From the NCBI GenBank assembly GCA_046349435.1, contig JAXMCI010000034.1, positions 18,421 through 82,420 on the forward strand: a DNA stretch of 64,000 nucleotides. The letters are read 5' to 3'. The position numbers and the translations under genes are program-made. Numbering within the stretch: position 1 is the stretch's first letter; every line of letters begins with the position of its first letter. Source of the DNA: JAXMCI01 sp046349435 (GTDB lineage: Bacteria > Pseudomonadota > Alphaproteobacteria > Dongiales > Dongiaceae). Positions 1 to 10,108 of this stretch are shown one piece after another. The notes below the pieces were generated by a model. It saw nothing but the letters and a program-made list of their open reading frames with translations, did no database searches and had not been told where the DNA came from.

Positions 1-2
1 GG

Positions 3-2450
3 GCCGGCCTCGCGCCGTTCGCCGAGCAGGTGCATTGCGTCATCACCCACGGCGCGATCGAGTGGGTGCTCGAGACCAACGACCAGTATATCGAGCGCCG
101 CAGCGACCTCGAGATGATCGGCTTCGAGCGGCGCAGCGTCGAGTGGGCCGACGTGGTCATCGGGCCGAGCGAGTACCTGCTGCGGGAATATGCCCGCTAC
201 GGCTGGCGCCTGCCGCCACGGACCTTCTGCCAGCCCTATCCGCTGTTCCGCGCTCCGGCGGCCTGCGATGCCGAGCCGCGCGCGGTCGACGAGATCGTCT
301 TCTTCGGCCGGCTCGAGCCGCGCAAGGGGCTCTGGCTGTTCTGCGAGGCGCTCGAGCTGCTGGGCGAGCGGCTGCGCGGCCGGACCGTGACCTTCATGGG
401 CCGGATGACGGAGATCTCCGGCCATTCCTCGGGCGCGCTGCTCGCCGCCCGCGCCGCCCGCTGGCCGTTCCGCATGCGCCTGCTGACCCGCCTCGGGCCG
501 CCGCAGGCGCTCGCCTACCTGGCCGGGCCGGGCCGCCTGGCGGTGATGCCGTCGCTGGCCGACAACAGCCCCTGCGTCGTCTACGAGTGCATGGAGAACG
601 CCATCCCCTTCGTGACGACGCTGGGCAGCGGCGCCGACGAGCTGATCGACCCGGGCTGCTGGCCGGACGTCATGGTGGCGCCCACCGCCGACGCGCTGGC
701 GCGGCGGCTCGAGGCGATCCTCGACGGGGGCGCCCGGCTCGCCCGGCCGCGCTTCGATCCGGCGGAGAATCTGCGGACCTGGACGGCCTGGCACGACGCG
801 CTCTCGGCCGAGCCAGCGCGCTTCCGCGCCGCCCCGGCCGAGCCGGCGACGGCGCCCGACGCGGCCGATCCGGAGGTCCCGGCGATCCTGATCCTCACGA
901 TCGACCCGGACGGCCGCTCGCTGGGTGCGCTGCTGGACGGCATGGCGACGCATTTCCGGCGCTTCGGCGCTGCGGCCGGCCACCTGCTGCTGACCCGCGC
1001 CGGCGGGCCGGTGCGCGGGCTGCTCGCCGAGCTCCTGGCGGCGCCGGCCGAGGCGGCGGAAACCAGCGTCCTGGTGCTCGGCCAGGACGAGCTGGCCGAG
1101 GCGCGCCAGCTGCTGCTCGATGCCGACATCGTCATCGGCACCGCGACCGGCTGCGAGATCCAGACCACCTTCCTCGCCAATGTGGTGCGGCTGTTCTCCG
1201 CAGGCTGCGCCGCCGCGGCCTCCTGCGTGATCGCCACGCCGGGGCGCGACGGCGACGACCCGGTCGTGGAGTCCCTGCCGGCGGGCGACGTCCCGGCGGT
1301 CGGCGCCCTGCGCGGCAGCGTCGCCTCCGAGCTGTGGGCGGTCTCCGTCCCGGCGCTGCGCGACGAGCTGGCCTCGCTGGCGCTGGACGAGCCGGACCAT
1401 GGCGAGCTGGTCTCGGCCGAGTGGGTCGGCCACGCCGTGGCCCAGCGCTGCATGCTGAGCGGCAAGCCCTACCTGCTGCTGCCGATTCTCGGCGGGGTCC
1501 GCGCCGCCACCGTCGGTCCGACCGACGGCGATCGCCACTGGTACCGCATCGCGGCGCGCACGGCGGGCGATCTCGGGCTCGCCACCGTGGTCCATCCCGG
1601 CGCGGCGCCGTGGTTCGCCAGCCTGGCGCAGGGCCGCGGCCCAGGCGCCTCGGGCGGCGCCTGGCCGGCGCCGGAGCTGGCGTCGCTTCCCGCCGCGCAC
1701 CCGCTGCGCATGGTGCCCGCCACCGGCGACACCGACACCGCCGAGCGGCTCGCCGCGGCGCTCGGCCGGCCGGGCACCGCCCTGCAGGTCCGCATGGCGC
1801 TGCGCCGGGATGTCGGCGGCATCGCCGAGACGCTCGAGCTGGCACACCGCGCCTGCGCCCTGCGGCCCGTGCTGGATCTGCTGGCGGTCATGCGCCGCGG
1901 CGTCGAGCGGCTCGATCCGGCACTGCCGCAGCCTGCCTCGGAGTCGCGGCTGGACGCCTTGCGCGACCGGTTGGTGGCCCGGGCCCTGGCCCGCCGGGGC
2001 CTCGGCGACCCGGGGCCGGAGGACGGCAGCGGGAGCCCGGTGTCCGCGCCGGGCGAGGACGTCGCGGCCGCGCCGGCCGCCGGAACGCCCCGCGCCTATT
2101 CCCGCGGCCTCGACTGCACGACGGTCGAGGGCACCGTCCGCCTGTCGCCGGCCCGGGCCGGCGGCCCGCCCTGGCGCCTGGTCTTCATCGATCTGCCGCT
2201 CGCCGGTCATCGGCGGCTCGTCGCGGGGCTGCGCGGCGTCGGCGCCGGCGCCACGACGGTCAGGCTCGCCTTGCTCGACCAGGTCCATGGCATCGAGCTC
2301 GCCGCCGGCGAGATGGCAGTGGCGGCCCGCGGCACCGAGCTGCTCGAGATCGAGCTTCCCGGCGTGCATGGCCCCGCCTGCCTGGTCGTGAGCTCCGCCT
2401 CGCCCGAGCATCGGCACGCCGCCGGCCTGGCGGAGCTGGCGATCCTGTAG
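3..2450 (+). CDS. Glycosyltransferase family 4-like protein, 5' truncated
   Basis: The reading frame is already open at the first bases of the window, so the true start lies upstream; a GTG at 30 is only the first possible start codon inside the window. The first ~270 residues match the C-terminal half of GT-B (GT4) glycosyltransferases: FFGRLEPRKG near residue 100 is the usual nucleotide-sugar domain strand and loop, and PSLADNSPCVVYECME near residue 185 is the donor-binding region with its conserved Glu. The remaining ~540 residues are Ala/Pro-rich. They hold an alpha/beta segment beginning PAILILTIDPDGRSLGALL and a beta-rich C-terminal domain that I do not recognise. It probably acts on surface polysaccharide or glycoprotein in the cytoplasm; donor and acceptor are unknown. 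Confidence 0.75.
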   Translation, partial: AGLAPFAEQVHCVITHGAIEWVLETNDQYIERRSDLEMIGFERRSVEWADVVIGPSEYLLREYARYGWRLPPRTFCQPYPLFRAPAACDAEPRAVDEIVFFGRLEPRKGLWLFCEALELLGERLRGRTVTFMGRMTEISGHSSGALLAARAARWPFRMRLLTRLGPPQALAYLAGPGRLAVMPSLADNSPCVVYECMENAIPFVTTLGSGADELIDPGCWPDVMVAPTADALARRLEAILDGGARLARPRFDPAENLRTWTAWHDALSAEPARFRAAPAEPATAPDAADPEVPAILILTIDPDGRSLGALLDGMATHFRRFGAAAGHLLLTRAGGPVRGLLAELLAAPAEAAETSVLVLGQDELAEARQLLLDADIVIGTATGCEIQTTFLANVVRLFSAGCAAAASCVIATPGRDGDDPVVESLPAGDVPAVGALRGSVASELWAVSVPALRDELASLALDEPDHGELVSAEWVGHAVAQRCMLSGKPYLLLPILGGVRAATVGPTDGDRHWYRIAARTAGDLGLATVVHPGAAPWFASLAQGRGPGASGGAWPAPELASLPAAHPLRMVPATGDTDTAERLAAALGRPGTALQVRMALRRDVGGIAETLELAHRACALRPVLDLLAVMRRGVERLDPALPQPASESRLDALRDRLVARALARRGLGDPGPEDGSGSPVSAPGEDVAAAPAAGTPRAYSRGLDCTTVEGTVRLSPARAGGPPWRLVFIDLPLAGHRRLVAGLRGVGAGATTVRLALLDQVHGIELAAGEMAVAARGTELLEIELPGVHGPACLVVSSASPEHRHAAGLAELAIL

Positions 2451-2490
2451 CGGGGGTCGCGGCCCCGCAACCCCGGCCGTCAGTCCTGGT

Positions 2491-2625
2491 CAGCCGCTGT
2501 AGGTGCCGTTGCAGCGCCGCCGCCTTGCCGGCGGTCATCGGCCCGATGATCGAGGGCAGCAGCGTGCTCATCCGCGCGGCTGTCGGCCGCCCGCCGCTGC
2601 GCAGCATCAGCTCGACCCCCGCGCC
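2491..2625 (-). pseudogene. Decayed fragment similar to the neighbouring secreted protein gene
   Basis: On the minus strand this stretch reads GAGVELMLRSGGRPTAARM followed by STLLPSIIGPMTAGKAAALQ. It aligns without gaps to VELALRSGGQLTAERIAALL and PAVIGPLSAEKAE in the gene at 3033-3557. No start codon, signal peptide or matching C-terminus is found around it, so I read it as a remnant of a tandem duplication. The rest of the 2451-3032 gap shows no gene. It contains short GCCGTTCGCC repeats around 2825-2850. Confidence 0.6.
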
Positions 2626-3032
2626 GCTCGGCCGGCCCGCTTCGGCGCGAGCCAGCTCGGACCCCGACAAACGTGAGTCACAAGGGAGTCTGAGGACGTC
2701 TGCGCATCCTGCGGAGAAGTCGCTCTCGCCCCGCACGGACAACGGCCACGCCAGGTCGGCTATTCCACCGGACGGCAAATGTTCCCAGGAACTTGATCTG
2801 GATATGACGAGGGTCGATCTTCGCCGCTCGCCGTTCGCCGTTCGCCGCTTGGCGGCGAGACGGCCATGCCGCCACGACGCGCGGGATCGTCGGATCCGGC
2901 GTCCGGCGGGCATGTAACCCGCCCTCGGCGCACTCTGCGTCCGCGAGCCCGGTCAGGTCGGAGGGAGCGATCCGCGGCATGCCGCGGCTCTACCCCCGGA
3001 GGTGCGATGCGCCCTCCCGGGCGCGGTCGGGA

Positions 3033-3557
3033 TCAGCCGCGATAGGAGCCGTGGCCCCGGTCGTGGTGATTGTCGTTGTGCCTGTCCTTGCCTCCGTCCC
3101 TGTCCTTGCCCCCGTTCTGTACCCGGGCGAGCTGGATCCTCGCCGTGAACCGGTCGGCGACCGCGTGCATCAGGCGGGCGGCGTCGCCGTCCTGGAGGCC
3201 CGCTTCCGCGATCAGGCCGGTCATCGTCTCGAGGGCGGCCGCCTCGGCGTCGCCGCCCAGGCCGAGGCCGCGAATGGCCTCCATCAGGGCGGGCAGCATC
3301 TCGGCCTTCTCCGCGCTCAGCGGCCCGATCACGGCGGGCAGCAGCGCGGCGATGCGCTCCGCCGTGAGCTGGCCGCCGCTGCGCAGGGCCAGCTCGACCA
3401 GCGGGTCGCCCCTGCCGATCGCCTGCCGGGCCACGGAATGCACGGCCGGGGCGACGGGCGAGAGCAGCGGCGCGGCGTCGACCGCCCCGCCCAGGACGGT
3501 CACGAAAGCGAAGGCGCTCGCGCTGCCCAGCAGTTTCAGCTTGTTCGTACGAGACAT
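3033..3557 (-). CDS. Small secreted alpha-helical protein with Asp/His-rich tail
   Basis: The 174-residue product starts at the ATG at 3557, because the following MSRTNKLKLLGSASAFAFVT is a classic signal peptide ending near VDAAP. The open frame does run further upstream into AT-rich DNA. The mature part is predicted helical, with the repeated theme LRSGGQLTAERIAALLPAVIGPLSAEKAEML. It ends in a charged low-complexity tail (KDRDGGKDRHNDNHHDRGHG) that could bind metal ions or stay disordered. I do not recognise a family. A partial second copy lies just downstream at 2491-2625. A likely promoter is TTGACC (3684-3689, minus strand), 17 bases, TTCATT (3661-3666). Confidence 0.55.
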   Translation of the reverse strand: MSRTNKLKLLGSASAFAFVTVLGGAVDAAPLLSPVAPAVHSVARQAIGRGDPLVELALRSGGQLTAERIAALLPAVIGPLSAEKAEMLPALMEAIRGLGLGGDAEAAALETMTGLIAEAGLQDGDAARLMHAVADRFTARIQLARVQNGGKDRDGGKDRHNDNHHDRGHGSYRG

Positions 3558-3881
3558 GCTCGCGGACCCCACACATTGCTGGACCCGGTTGCCGGATCCG
3601 GCCGCGGGCCCGCATGGCCCGCTTGGCACCCTGGAGCCTATCCGCGTGGATTTAATAGAGAATGAAGATCTCCAGGAATTCCGGGTCAACCGGCGATTTT
3701 TTACTTTCGATACGAGTAACCTCTTCGTAAAGCGCAGGCATTCCATGGAGAGGGTGAATAACCTGTATTATGTGTGCAGCACTCCTGGTAATCGCCTGTT
3801 AGGGTGGGTTCCCGCGCTGCCGTGAAGGTATGGATCCTGCTAAGCTGACGCCGGCTGCAGGAGGCGGAGCGTGGAGAGGCG
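3558..3881. other. Divergent intergenic region with AT-rich island
   Basis: This 324-base gap separates two divergent genes. Bases 3650-3790 are far more AT-rich than anything nearby. They hold a minus-strand promoter candidate (TTGACC at 3684-3689, TTCATT at 3661-3666) and a plus-strand -10-like TATTAT at 3766-3771. I found no small gene with a convincing ribosome binding site. Confidence 0.4.
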
Positions 3882-6227
3882 ATGAGCGTCGACAGGCTGG
3901 CGGCGGACGAGGTCGGGCTGCCCCGCTTCGCCGCGGGCGAGGCCGCCCCGTGCGAGGTGTTCGCGCTCGGCAGCCATGCGCGCGCCCGCGAGGCGCTCGA
4001 CTTCGGGCTGGCGGTGAGCGGGCTCGGCTTCAACGTCTTCGTCATCGGCGACGACCGCTCCGGGCGGATGACCGCGACCCTCGCCCATCTCGAATCCGCC
4101 GTGGCGGGGCGGCCGCCGGCGAGCGACTGGATCTATCTCAACAACTTCCGCCGGCCGCACCGGCCGACCGCGCATCGCCTGCCGGCCGGCGCCGGCCGGC
4201 GCTTCCGCGAGCGGCTGGCCGCCGTGGTCGCGCAGCTGCGCGGCGCGCTGTCCGCCGCCTTCCCGTCGGACGCCTACCAGGCGGCGGTGGCGGCGCGGCA
4301 CCGCGCCGCGCAGCAGGGGGTGGCGAGCGAGCTGGACGCCCTCGGCGCCGAGGCGCGGGCGAGCGGCCTCGAGCTGCGGCGCGACGAGGGCGGCCGGCTC
4401 GAGCTGGTGCCGCTGCCCCCGGCCGAGGGCGCGGCCGGGCCGGACGCGGGCCCGCGGCGCGACCCGGCCGCCATCCTCGGCCGCTTCCCGCTGCACCGTG
4501 CGACGGCCCAGGCGCAGCTCGCCGAGCGCATCGCCGCTCTCGACCGCGTCATCGCCATCGAGGTGGCGAGCCCGCTGCTCGAGGGGCTGCTCGCCGAGTT
4601 CTCCGGCTTCGGCGGCCTCGCCCGCTGGCTGACCGAGCTGCGCGTCGACATCCTCGAGGCGCCGGGGCGGTTCCGCCCGCCGCCCGAGGGCGAGGCCGGC
4701 GCGCTGCAGGATCCGGAGAGCCGCTATGCGGTGAACCTGCTGGTCGATCACGGCGAGTCGCGGCGGCCCCCGGTGCTGCTGGAGAGCAGCCCGAGCTATG
4801 AGAATCTGTTCGGCCGCATCACCTACCGCCAGCTCCGCGGCTCGCTGGAGACCGACTTCACCCTGATCCGGCCGGGCGCGCTGCATCTCGCCAATGGCGG
4901 CATCCTGGTGCTGCGCGCCGAGGCGCTCGCCGCCGACCCGCCGCTCTGGTCGTTCCTCAAGGCGGCGCTGCGCGACCAGGAGATCCGCATCGAGGAGCGG
5001 CGCCGCGCCGAGGGGCCGGCGATCGACGGCGCGCCGCAGCCCGATCCGATCCCGCTCGACCTCAAGGTCGTCCTGGTCGGCGCGCCGGTCTGGTACGCCC
5101 GCTTCTTCGAGGGCGATCCGGACTTCGCCACCTACTTCAAGATCAAGGCGGAGATCGACCCCGACATGCCGGCGAGCCCGGCCAACCGCGCGATCCTGGC
5201 CGGGCTGATCGAGCGCGTCGCGGCCGAGCGCGGCCTGGCCGGGATCGAGCCCGCCGCCACCGCCCGCCTGCTCGGCGAGGCGGCGCGGCTGGCGCAGCGG
5301 CGCGACCGGCTGTCGGCCCGCTACGAGGTGATCCAGGACCTCGTCGCCGAGGCCGCCACCGTGGCCCGGCTGGCGCGCCAGCCCCGCCTCACCGAGGCGG
5401 CGCTGATCGCGGCGCTCGCCGCCTGGCGCCGCCGCCGCGCCGCCGCCGAGGAGCATGCGGTGCGCGACATCGCCGAGGGCACGGTGATGATCGACACCGC
5501 CGGCGCCGCGGTCGGCCAGGTCAACGGCCTGACCGTGCTGGAGGCCGGCGACTGGCGCTTCGGGGCGCCGGTGCGCATCACGGCGCGCGGCTCGGTCGGG
5601 CGGCGCGGCATCGTCAACATCGAGCGCGACGTGGCGCTGGGCGGGCCGGTGCAGCAGAAGGGCGCGATGGTCTTCCAGGGCTTCCTCGCCCGCCGCTTCG
5701 CCCGCGACCGGCCGCTCTCCTTCACCTGCTCGATCACCTTCGAGCAGACCTACGGCGCGGTCGAGGGCGACAGCGCCTCGCTGGCCGAGCTGGTGGCCGT
5801 GCTCTCCGACCTCGCCGAGCTGCCGGTCCGCCAGGACCTCGCGGTGACCGGCTCGGTCAACCAGATGGGCCGGGTCCAGGCGATCGGCGGCGCGACCTGG
5901 AAGGTCGAGGGCTTCCATCGCGTCTGCGCGGCGCGGCCGGGCGGCCTCGGCGGCCGCCAGGGCGTCGTCCTGCCGGCCGCCAACCGGGTCAACCTGGTGC
6001 TGGCGGACGAGGTCGCCGCCGCGGTCGCCGCGGGCCGCTTCCATCTCTGGCCGGTCGAGACCGTCGAGGAGGCGCTCGGCCTGCTGCTCGGCGTCGAGGC
6101 CGGCGTGGCGGACGGCGCCGGCCGCTATCCCGCGGACAGCGTCTATGGCCGGGTCGCAGCCCGGCTCGATGGCTTCGACCGCCTGCTGGCGCGACGGCAC
6201 GAGGACGATGTTCCGGCCCGGGACTAG
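3882..6227 (+). CDS. Lon-like ATP-dependent protease (AAA_32 plus Lon proteolytic domain), copy 1
   Basis: The 781-residue protein has the layout of the LonB-like family (YcbZ type): an N-terminal AAA_32-type ATPase region and a C-terminal Lon peptidase domain. The Ser-Lys dyad is intact at S631 (in VEGDSASLAEL) and K674 (in GGATWKVEGF), 43 residues apart as in archaeal LonB. The nucleotide loop is unusual: GDDRSGRMT at 56-64 instead of GPPGSGRHT as in the copy at 37728-40193. The ATG follows GGAGGCGGAGCG. It probably degrades damaged or regulatory proteins in the cytoplasm; substrates are unknown. The weak P-loop leaves open whether it hydrolyses ATP normally. Confidence 0.88.
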   Translation: MSVDRLAADEVGLPRFAAGEAAPCEVFALGSHARAREALDFGLAVSGLGFNVFVIGDDRSGRMTATLAHLESAVAGRPPASDWIYLNNFRRPHRPTAHRLPAGAGRRFRERLAAVVAQLRGALSAAFPSDAYQAAVAARHRAAQQGVASELDALGAEARASGLELRRDEGGRLELVPLPPAEGAAGPDAGPRRDPAAILGRFPLHRATAQAQLAERIAALDRVIAIEVASPLLEGLLAEFSGFGGLARWLTELRVDILEAPGRFRPPPEGEAGALQDPESRYAVNLLVDHGESRRPPVLLESSPSYENLFGRITYRQLRGSLETDFTLIRPGALHLANGGILVLRAEALAADPPLWSFLKAALRDQEIRIEERRRAEGPAIDGAPQPDPIPLDLKVVLVGAPVWYARFFEGDPDFATYFKIKAEIDPDMPASPANRAILAGLIERVAAERGLAGIEPAATARLLGEAARLAQRRDRLSARYEVIQDLVAEAATVARLARQPRLTEAALIAALAAWRRRRAAAEEHAVRDIAEGTVMIDTAGAAVGQVNGLTVLEAGDWRFGAPVRITARGSVGRRGIVNIERDVALGGPVQQKGAMVFQGFLARRFARDRPLSFTCSITFEQTYGAVEGDSASLAELVAVLSDLAELPVRQDLAVTGSVNQMGRVQAIGGATWKVEGFHRVCAARPGGLGGRQGVVLPAANRVNLVLADEVAAAVAAGRFHLWPVETVEEALGLLLGVEAGVADGAGRYPADSVYGRVAARLDGFDRLLARRHEDDVPARD

Positions 6228-6375
6228 CTTCGCCCGGCCTGGCTTGGCCGGGTCGCCGCGGTGCGCTGCCGGGCGCACGCGATTGTTGGGTCGACCCTAA
6301 CCGGTGTAGGTTCCTCACGGACCTTTCCGGGCTGATCGTCTGACGAATGCTCGAGGCCGAGCTGAGGGAGGCGCG

Positions 6376-7971
<1,596 letters not shown>

Positions 7972-7996
7972 CCGCTCCCCGGCTGGACGACCGCCC

Positions 7997-9127
7997 GTGA
8001 AAGCACCGTTCGAGTTCGGCCTTCGCTTCTTCCTGCGGGTGCTTCTTCCCGGTGCCGTGCTCGCCATCGCGCTGTTTCCCGGGCTGGCCCGGCTGCTCGA
8101 TGCGGTGTCGGTCTCGACGGATCCCCTGCTGGTGCTGGGCATCGCCGCCATCCTGTCGGGGTGGCTGGTCTCGGTCCTCGACATGCCGATCTACATGCTC
8201 TACGAGGGCCGCAGATACTGGCCGCGATTGCTCTCCGACCTCGGCCGGAAGCGGCAGGACAGGCGCCTGCAGGACCTGAAGAGGCGCGCCTTCGAATCGG
8301 CCGATCGCGAGGAGCGGCGCGAGGCCGGCACCGAGCTGCGGCAGTCCTTCCCGTTCGACGACCACGGCAATTTCAGGGCGGCCTACCCGACCCGGCTCGG
8401 CAACCTGGTCACCGCCTTCGAGTCGTACACGGACCGCGTCTACGGGTTCAGCTCGGTCTTCGCCTGGTACCGGATCTGGCTGAGCGTCGACAAGGACATC
8501 AGGGAGGAGATCGACGGGCAGCAGGCGCTCGCCGACAGCGCCGTCTATGTCTCCTTCGCCCTGGTCGTGGCCTCGGCGCTGGCCGTGATCTACGCGCTGG
8601 CAAGGCTGGCGGGCGTCGCGCTGCAGCCGGCCGCCGCCTGGTGGGTGTTTCTCGCCGCCGCCGCCGCGGCGCTCGCGCTGAGCTACGGCGCCTACCGCTC
8701 GGCCATGCAGGTCCTGGGCGTGTTCGGGCGCCTCTACATGGCGATGTTCGACGTCTTCGCGCCGAAGGTCGGGTTTCCGGAGATCGAGGACGACGTCGAG
8801 CGCATCCTGCAGGGCCGCAAGATCGCCGCCGACCGCCGCAAGACGAAGAATGCGATGATCGTCGACTACATGCTGAGCAGCAGGGTGACCTCGCCGCTGA
8901 CCGGCAGGCGCGTCTGGGTGGGCGCGTGGAACGAGGCGCTGGAGAAGGCGCAGCGCACCGGCTCGGCCGCAAGGTTCGGCATCCTTCGGGGGGATTGCGC
9001 GATCTGGTGCGCCGGCACGGCGGACGCGCCGCATCCGACCTTCGAGGTTCCCCTGGAGAACGGCGCTCCCGGGGTCTGCCCGTCCTGCCGGCGCCGCTTC
9101 CGCCTGCAGGTGGAGGCCGACGCCTAG
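7997..9127 (+). CDS. Membrane protein of unknown function with C-terminal CxxC
   Basis: This 376-residue protein starts at a GTG 25 bases after groEL and may be co-transcribed with it. It has hydrophobic segments around residues 10-35 and 42-62, a long charged central part (about 70-170), a second pair of membrane spans around 178-230, and a soluble C-terminus. The C-terminus contains the pair CPSCRRRF near residue 363 and two further Cys near 330 (RGDCAIWCAG), which could form a zinc site. No known domain is recognised. The position next to an orphan chaperonin hints at a membrane-linked stress role, but that is only context. Confidence 0.6.
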   Translation: MKAPFEFGLRFFLRVLLPGAVLAIALFPGLARLLDAVSVSTDPLLVLGIAAILSGWLVSVLDMPIYMLYEGRRYWPRLLSDLGRKRQDRRLQDLKRRAFESADREERREAGTELRQSFPFDDHGNFRAAYPTRLGNLVTAFESYTDRVYGFSSVFAWYRIWLSVDKDIREEIDGQQALADSAVYVSFALVVASALAVIYALARLAGVALQPAAAWWVFLAAAAAALALSYGAYRSAMQVLGVFGRLYMAMFDVFAPKVGFPEIEDDVERILQGRKIAADRRKTKNAMIVDYMLSSRVTSPLTGRRVWVGAWNEALEKAQRTGSAARFGILRGDCAIWCAGTADAPHPTFEVPLENGAPGVCPSCRRRFRLQVEADA

Positions 9128-9156
9128 GCCGGGGCGGGGTCGGCCCCCGCGCCGCT

Positions 9157-9915
9157 CTACTCGTCGCGGTGCGGCAGCGCGACGTTGAGCATCAGCATCT
9201 CCTGGCCGCGGAACAGGCCGGCGAGCGTGTCGTGGCTCGCCGCCTTGAGCTCGGCGAACTTGCCGAGGAACGGCTCGCTGCCGAGATAGGCGAGCGCGTC
9301 GTCGTTGGAGTCGAACCAGAGCTCCAGGTTCCAGTCGTAGCAGCCCTGGCCCTCGCCCGGCAGCCGGCCGATATAGCCGGTGTGGATCACCCGGTCGACG
9401 CTGGTGCCGAAGACGTGCTCGCGCACCAGCTCGTGGCGGCCGAGGTCGGCGAAGCGCGCGGCGTACCAGTCCTTGAGGCCGGCCTTGGCGCGCGCCATGC
9501 CGAAGGCGATGAACTTGGTGTTGGTGCCGTCGGCGCGCGCCCGGTAGCCGCGCTGGAAGGTGCTGAACTGCGCCGGCTGCGCCACGGGAAACTGGGTGTG
9601 CTCGGTCAGCGCGATGCCGGGCAGCGTGCCGGGCGCCAGCCCCATGTTGGCCAGCCCGTCGCCGAGCAGGGCGTGGCCGGTCGGGTGGTTCCAGCAGGCC
9701 TCCATGTCGTCCCAGCTGGCCCAGTATTCCTGGGCGATGCGGAAGAACTCGCCATGCGCCACGGCGGGCTGGCGGGCGACCCGGCGGTTGATCGAGTAGC
9801 GGACGATCTTGTGCGCCACCTTGGCGTACTCGGTGTGCTTGCCGAGGTACCAGGCGTCGAACTTCTCGGCGGTGAGGTGGGCCGGCAGGGTGATCACCCA
9901 GTTGAAGCTGATCAT
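9157..9915 (-). CDS. EthD-domain protein (dimeric alpha/beta barrel)
   Basis: The 252-residue product contains two repeats of the ferredoxin-like fold typical of EthD proteins: an N-terminal part beginning MISFNWVITLPAHLTAEKFDAWYLGKHTEYAK, and a second unit from about residue 125 (TKFIAFGMARAKAGLKDWYAARFADLGRHE). EthD-type proteins often assist oxidation or lactone steps in catabolic operons. I chose the ATG at 9915 because AAGGGGAGG sits 10 bases upstream; the frame stays open 13 codons further. It is divergent from the ABC importer at 10109 and shares its regulatory region, so a role in metabolising the imported compound is likely. The exact reaction is unknown. Confidence 0.7.
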   Translation of the reverse strand: MISFNWVITLPAHLTAEKFDAWYLGKHTEYAKVAHKIVRYSINRRVARQPAVAHGEFFRIAQEYWASWDDMEACWNHPTGHALLGDGLANMGLAPGTLPGIALTEHTQFPVAQPAQFSTFQRGYRARADGTNTKFIAFGMARAKAGLKDWYAARFADLGRHELVREHVFGTSVDRVIHTGYIGRLPGEGQGCYDWNLELWFDSNDDALAYLGSEPFLGKFAELKAASHDTLAGLFRGQEMLMLNVALPHRDE

Positions 9916-9940
9916 CGCGCGGCGGCCTCCCCTTGCCGAA

Positions 9941-9966
9941 AGATCAAAGAGCAAGATCCTTGCTAT
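9941..9966. promoter_or_regulatory. Operator-like palindrome A (AGATNAAA-N10-TTTNATCT family)
   Basis: The left arm AGATCAAA is perfect and the right arm CTTGCTAT is degenerate (5 of 8 matches to TTTGATCT), with the same 10-base spacer as the sites at 10042, 29938 and 35929. A nested exact palindrome AGCAAG-ATC-CTTGCT spans 9950-9964. It lies 26-51 bases upstream of the EthD gene start. A minus-strand TTGACA sits at 9980-9985. Confidence 0.45.
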
Positions 9967-10010
9967 TAGGGTCGCCGGCTGTCAAGGCGGTCGGAGTCCC
10001 GGACGGCCGC

Positions 10011-10039
10011 TTGACAGCGGCCGGCCGCCTGCCCTAGAA
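10011..10039 (+). promoter_or_regulatory. Sigma-70-type promoter of the ABC importer operon
   Basis: TTGACA at 10011-10016, a 17-base spacer and CTAGAA at 10034-10039 give a strong -35 and a usable -10. Transcription would start near 10046, inside operator B, and read into the binding-protein gene at 10109. Confidence 0.6.
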
Positions 10040-10041
10040 AA

Positions 10042-10067
10042 AGATCAATTTTCCTTGCCTTTTCTCG
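10042..10067. promoter_or_regulatory. Operator-like palindrome B
   Basis: AGATCAAT, 10 bases, TTTTCTCG: 7 of 8 and 6 of 8 matches to the consensus AGATNAAA-N10-TTTNATCT. It begins two bases after the -10 hexamer, which is where a repressor would block transcription. Confidence 0.5.
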
Positions 10068-10108
10068 GCAGGGCCGACGTTGCGCGTCACAGACAGGGAG
10101 AGTGTGAG

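Noticed and set aside
3840..6278. Very long minus-strand open frame opposite the Lon-like protease, and similar frames opposite most genes (for example 10034-12727)
   Set aside because: High GC content makes antisense frames long. The translations are Arg/Gly/Ala/His-rich without domains, while the opposite strand holds complete recognised proteins.
6228..6375. CIRCE operator expected upstream of groEL
   Set aside because: No TTAGCACTC-N9-GAGTGCTAA or close variant is present; only a GGGTCGACCC palindrome is seen.
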